Assembly: GCF_002845745.1 (NCBI RefSeq)
Contig: NZ_PIUM01000005.1
Coordinates: 1 to 64,000 of the forward strand
Length of the DNA: 64,000 bases
Source: Telmatospirillum siberiense
GTDB taxonomy: Bacteria; Pseudomonadota; Alphaproteobacteria; Rhodospirillales; Magnetospirillaceae
Reading direction: 5' to 3'
Shown: positions 63,432 through 64,000 of the stretch, in pieces
Numbering within the stretch: the stretch's first letter is position 1
Layout: the number at the start of each line of letters is the position of its first letter
Translations under genes and position numbers: made by a program
The notes under the pieces: model-generated
What the model was told of the DNA's origin: nothing
Database searches by the model: none
What the model saw: the letters and a program-made list of their open reading frames with translations, nothing else

Positions 63432-64000
63432 GTCCGAGCGGAGGGTGATGGTTTTCCGGCATCGGGCCGGCGCAGAACGATGGTTGCGACGCCGGCGATG
63501 GTTGCGACGCTGCCCAGCAGCGTCCGCAGGTTCAATGTCTCTCCCAGCATCAGGATGCCGGAAACGACGCCGAAGACCGGCACCAGCAGGGTGAACGGCA
63601 TGACCTGATTAACGGGATAGCGGCGGATCAGGGGGTACCACAAATAATAGGTCCCGATGGAAACGACGAGGACCGTGTAACAGAGCGAACTCCACCCTCG
63701 CCAGGTGGAATTGGCCAGGGCTTGCCATTGCCCGCTTTCCAGACAGAAGGAGGCCAGCAGCATCTGCGGCGCGGTGAACAGGGCGATCCAGCCCGAGAGG
63801 GCGAAGCTGTTGATGGGGCCCAGGGCCTTGATCTGGATATTGCCGAAGGCGGCCGCCAGCGCCGAACCGAGGATGCAGGCCACCCAGATGAAGTTGCCGC
63901 CGATGCGCGGCTCGCCGACGATCAGAATGATGCCGAGAAAAGACAGGGCCAGCCCGGCGAGACGCCGCCAACCGAAGCGGTCGTTGTAGAAATAGGCGGC
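63428..64000 (-). CDS. DMT-family (EamA) transporter, C-terminal part
   Basis: The frame is open to the window edge, giving 190 visible residues and about six hydrophobic helices. The second EamA domain is recognisable: [20 protein letters not shown] at the upstream side, [20 protein letters not shown] and a short positively charged tail. Members export amino acids or other metabolites across the inner membrane. The GTG at 63883 is internal to the gene, not its start. The N-terminal half lies outside the window. Confidence 0.85.
   Translation of the reverse strand, partial: AAYFYNDRFGWRRLAGLALSFLGIILIVGEPRIGGNFIWVACILGSALAAAFGNIQIKALGPINSFALSGWIALFTAPQMLLASFCLESGQWQALANSTWRGWSSLCYTVLVVSIGTYYLWYPLIRRYPVNQVMPFTLLVPVFGVVSGILMLGETLNLRTLLGSVATIAGVATIVLRRPDAGKPSPSART

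Overview
The window is 64 kb of GC-rich, gene-dense bacterial DNA. Gene content and protein character point to an alphaproteobacterium, probably of the order Rhodospirillales: an alphaproteobacterial-type adenosine kinase, a zinc-finger protein beside polA, DUF1289 and BrnT/BrnA families, many methyl-accepting chemotaxis proteins, and an Entner-Doudoroff style sugar metabolism. I do not name a genus from sequence alone.

Layout. 1-0.8 kb: end of an ammonium transporter, with stacked hairpins and a 437-bp inverted-repeat element behind it. 1.5-5.4 kb: three envelope-glycan genes (a GT-C-like membrane protein, an FAD oxidoreductase and a GtrA flippase). 5.5-19.2 kb: mostly core genes (adenosine kinase, typA, DUF1289, an MFS exporter, DUF4337, a lipoprotein hydrolase overlapping an ABC ATPase, a zinc finger, polA, a universal stress protein, an HD hydrolase and a chemoreceptor). 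19.4-28.4 kb: a minus-strand sugar-acid cluster (two gluconate 5-dehydrogenase-type SDRs, an enolase-superfamily dehydratase, L-idonate 5-dehydrogenase, an MFS porter, a long IlvD/Edd-family dehydratase and a GntR regulator). Two inverted copies of a 234-bp repeat flank most of it. 29.1-31.9 kb: edd divergent from a HexR-type regulator, with two matching 18-bp candidate operators between them. 32.1-41.7 kb: PilZ, a YeiH-type transporter with a 48-residue membrane partner, tandem OmpW porins (one with a perfect FNR box), an AEC transporter, a ModA-like binding protein, a ClC channel, a YgbA-type protein and an acyltransferase.

42.6-52.0 kb looks like an acquired island. It starts at tRNA-Arg(CCG) and carries a complete type I restriction-modification system (hsdM, hsdS, hsdR), an unknown gene with twin palindromic operators, a frameshifted XRE regulator, a brnT/brnA toxin-antitoxin pair and a decayed tyrosine-recombinase C-terminus at the far end. 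52.1-54.7 kb holds an unknown 529-residue protein and an IclR regulator.

54.9-61.1 kb is a 2-keto-3-deoxygluconate (KDG) module: a FadR-type GntR regulator, two different PfkB kinases, a KDPG-aldolase-type enzyme and an altronate-dehydratase-family enzyme. A 20-bp element (19/20 identical) lies upstream of two of its transcription units and fits the GntR/FadR operator consensus. With the idonate/gluconate cluster and edd, the window appears to feed several sugar acids into KDG/KDPG and on to pyruvate and glyceraldehyde 3-phosphate. The last 3 kb carry a second chemoreceptor and the end of a DMT-family transporter.

The intergenic DNA is unusually rich in short structured repeats, in at least four families. 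In one of them the hairpin stems differ between copies but remain complementary.
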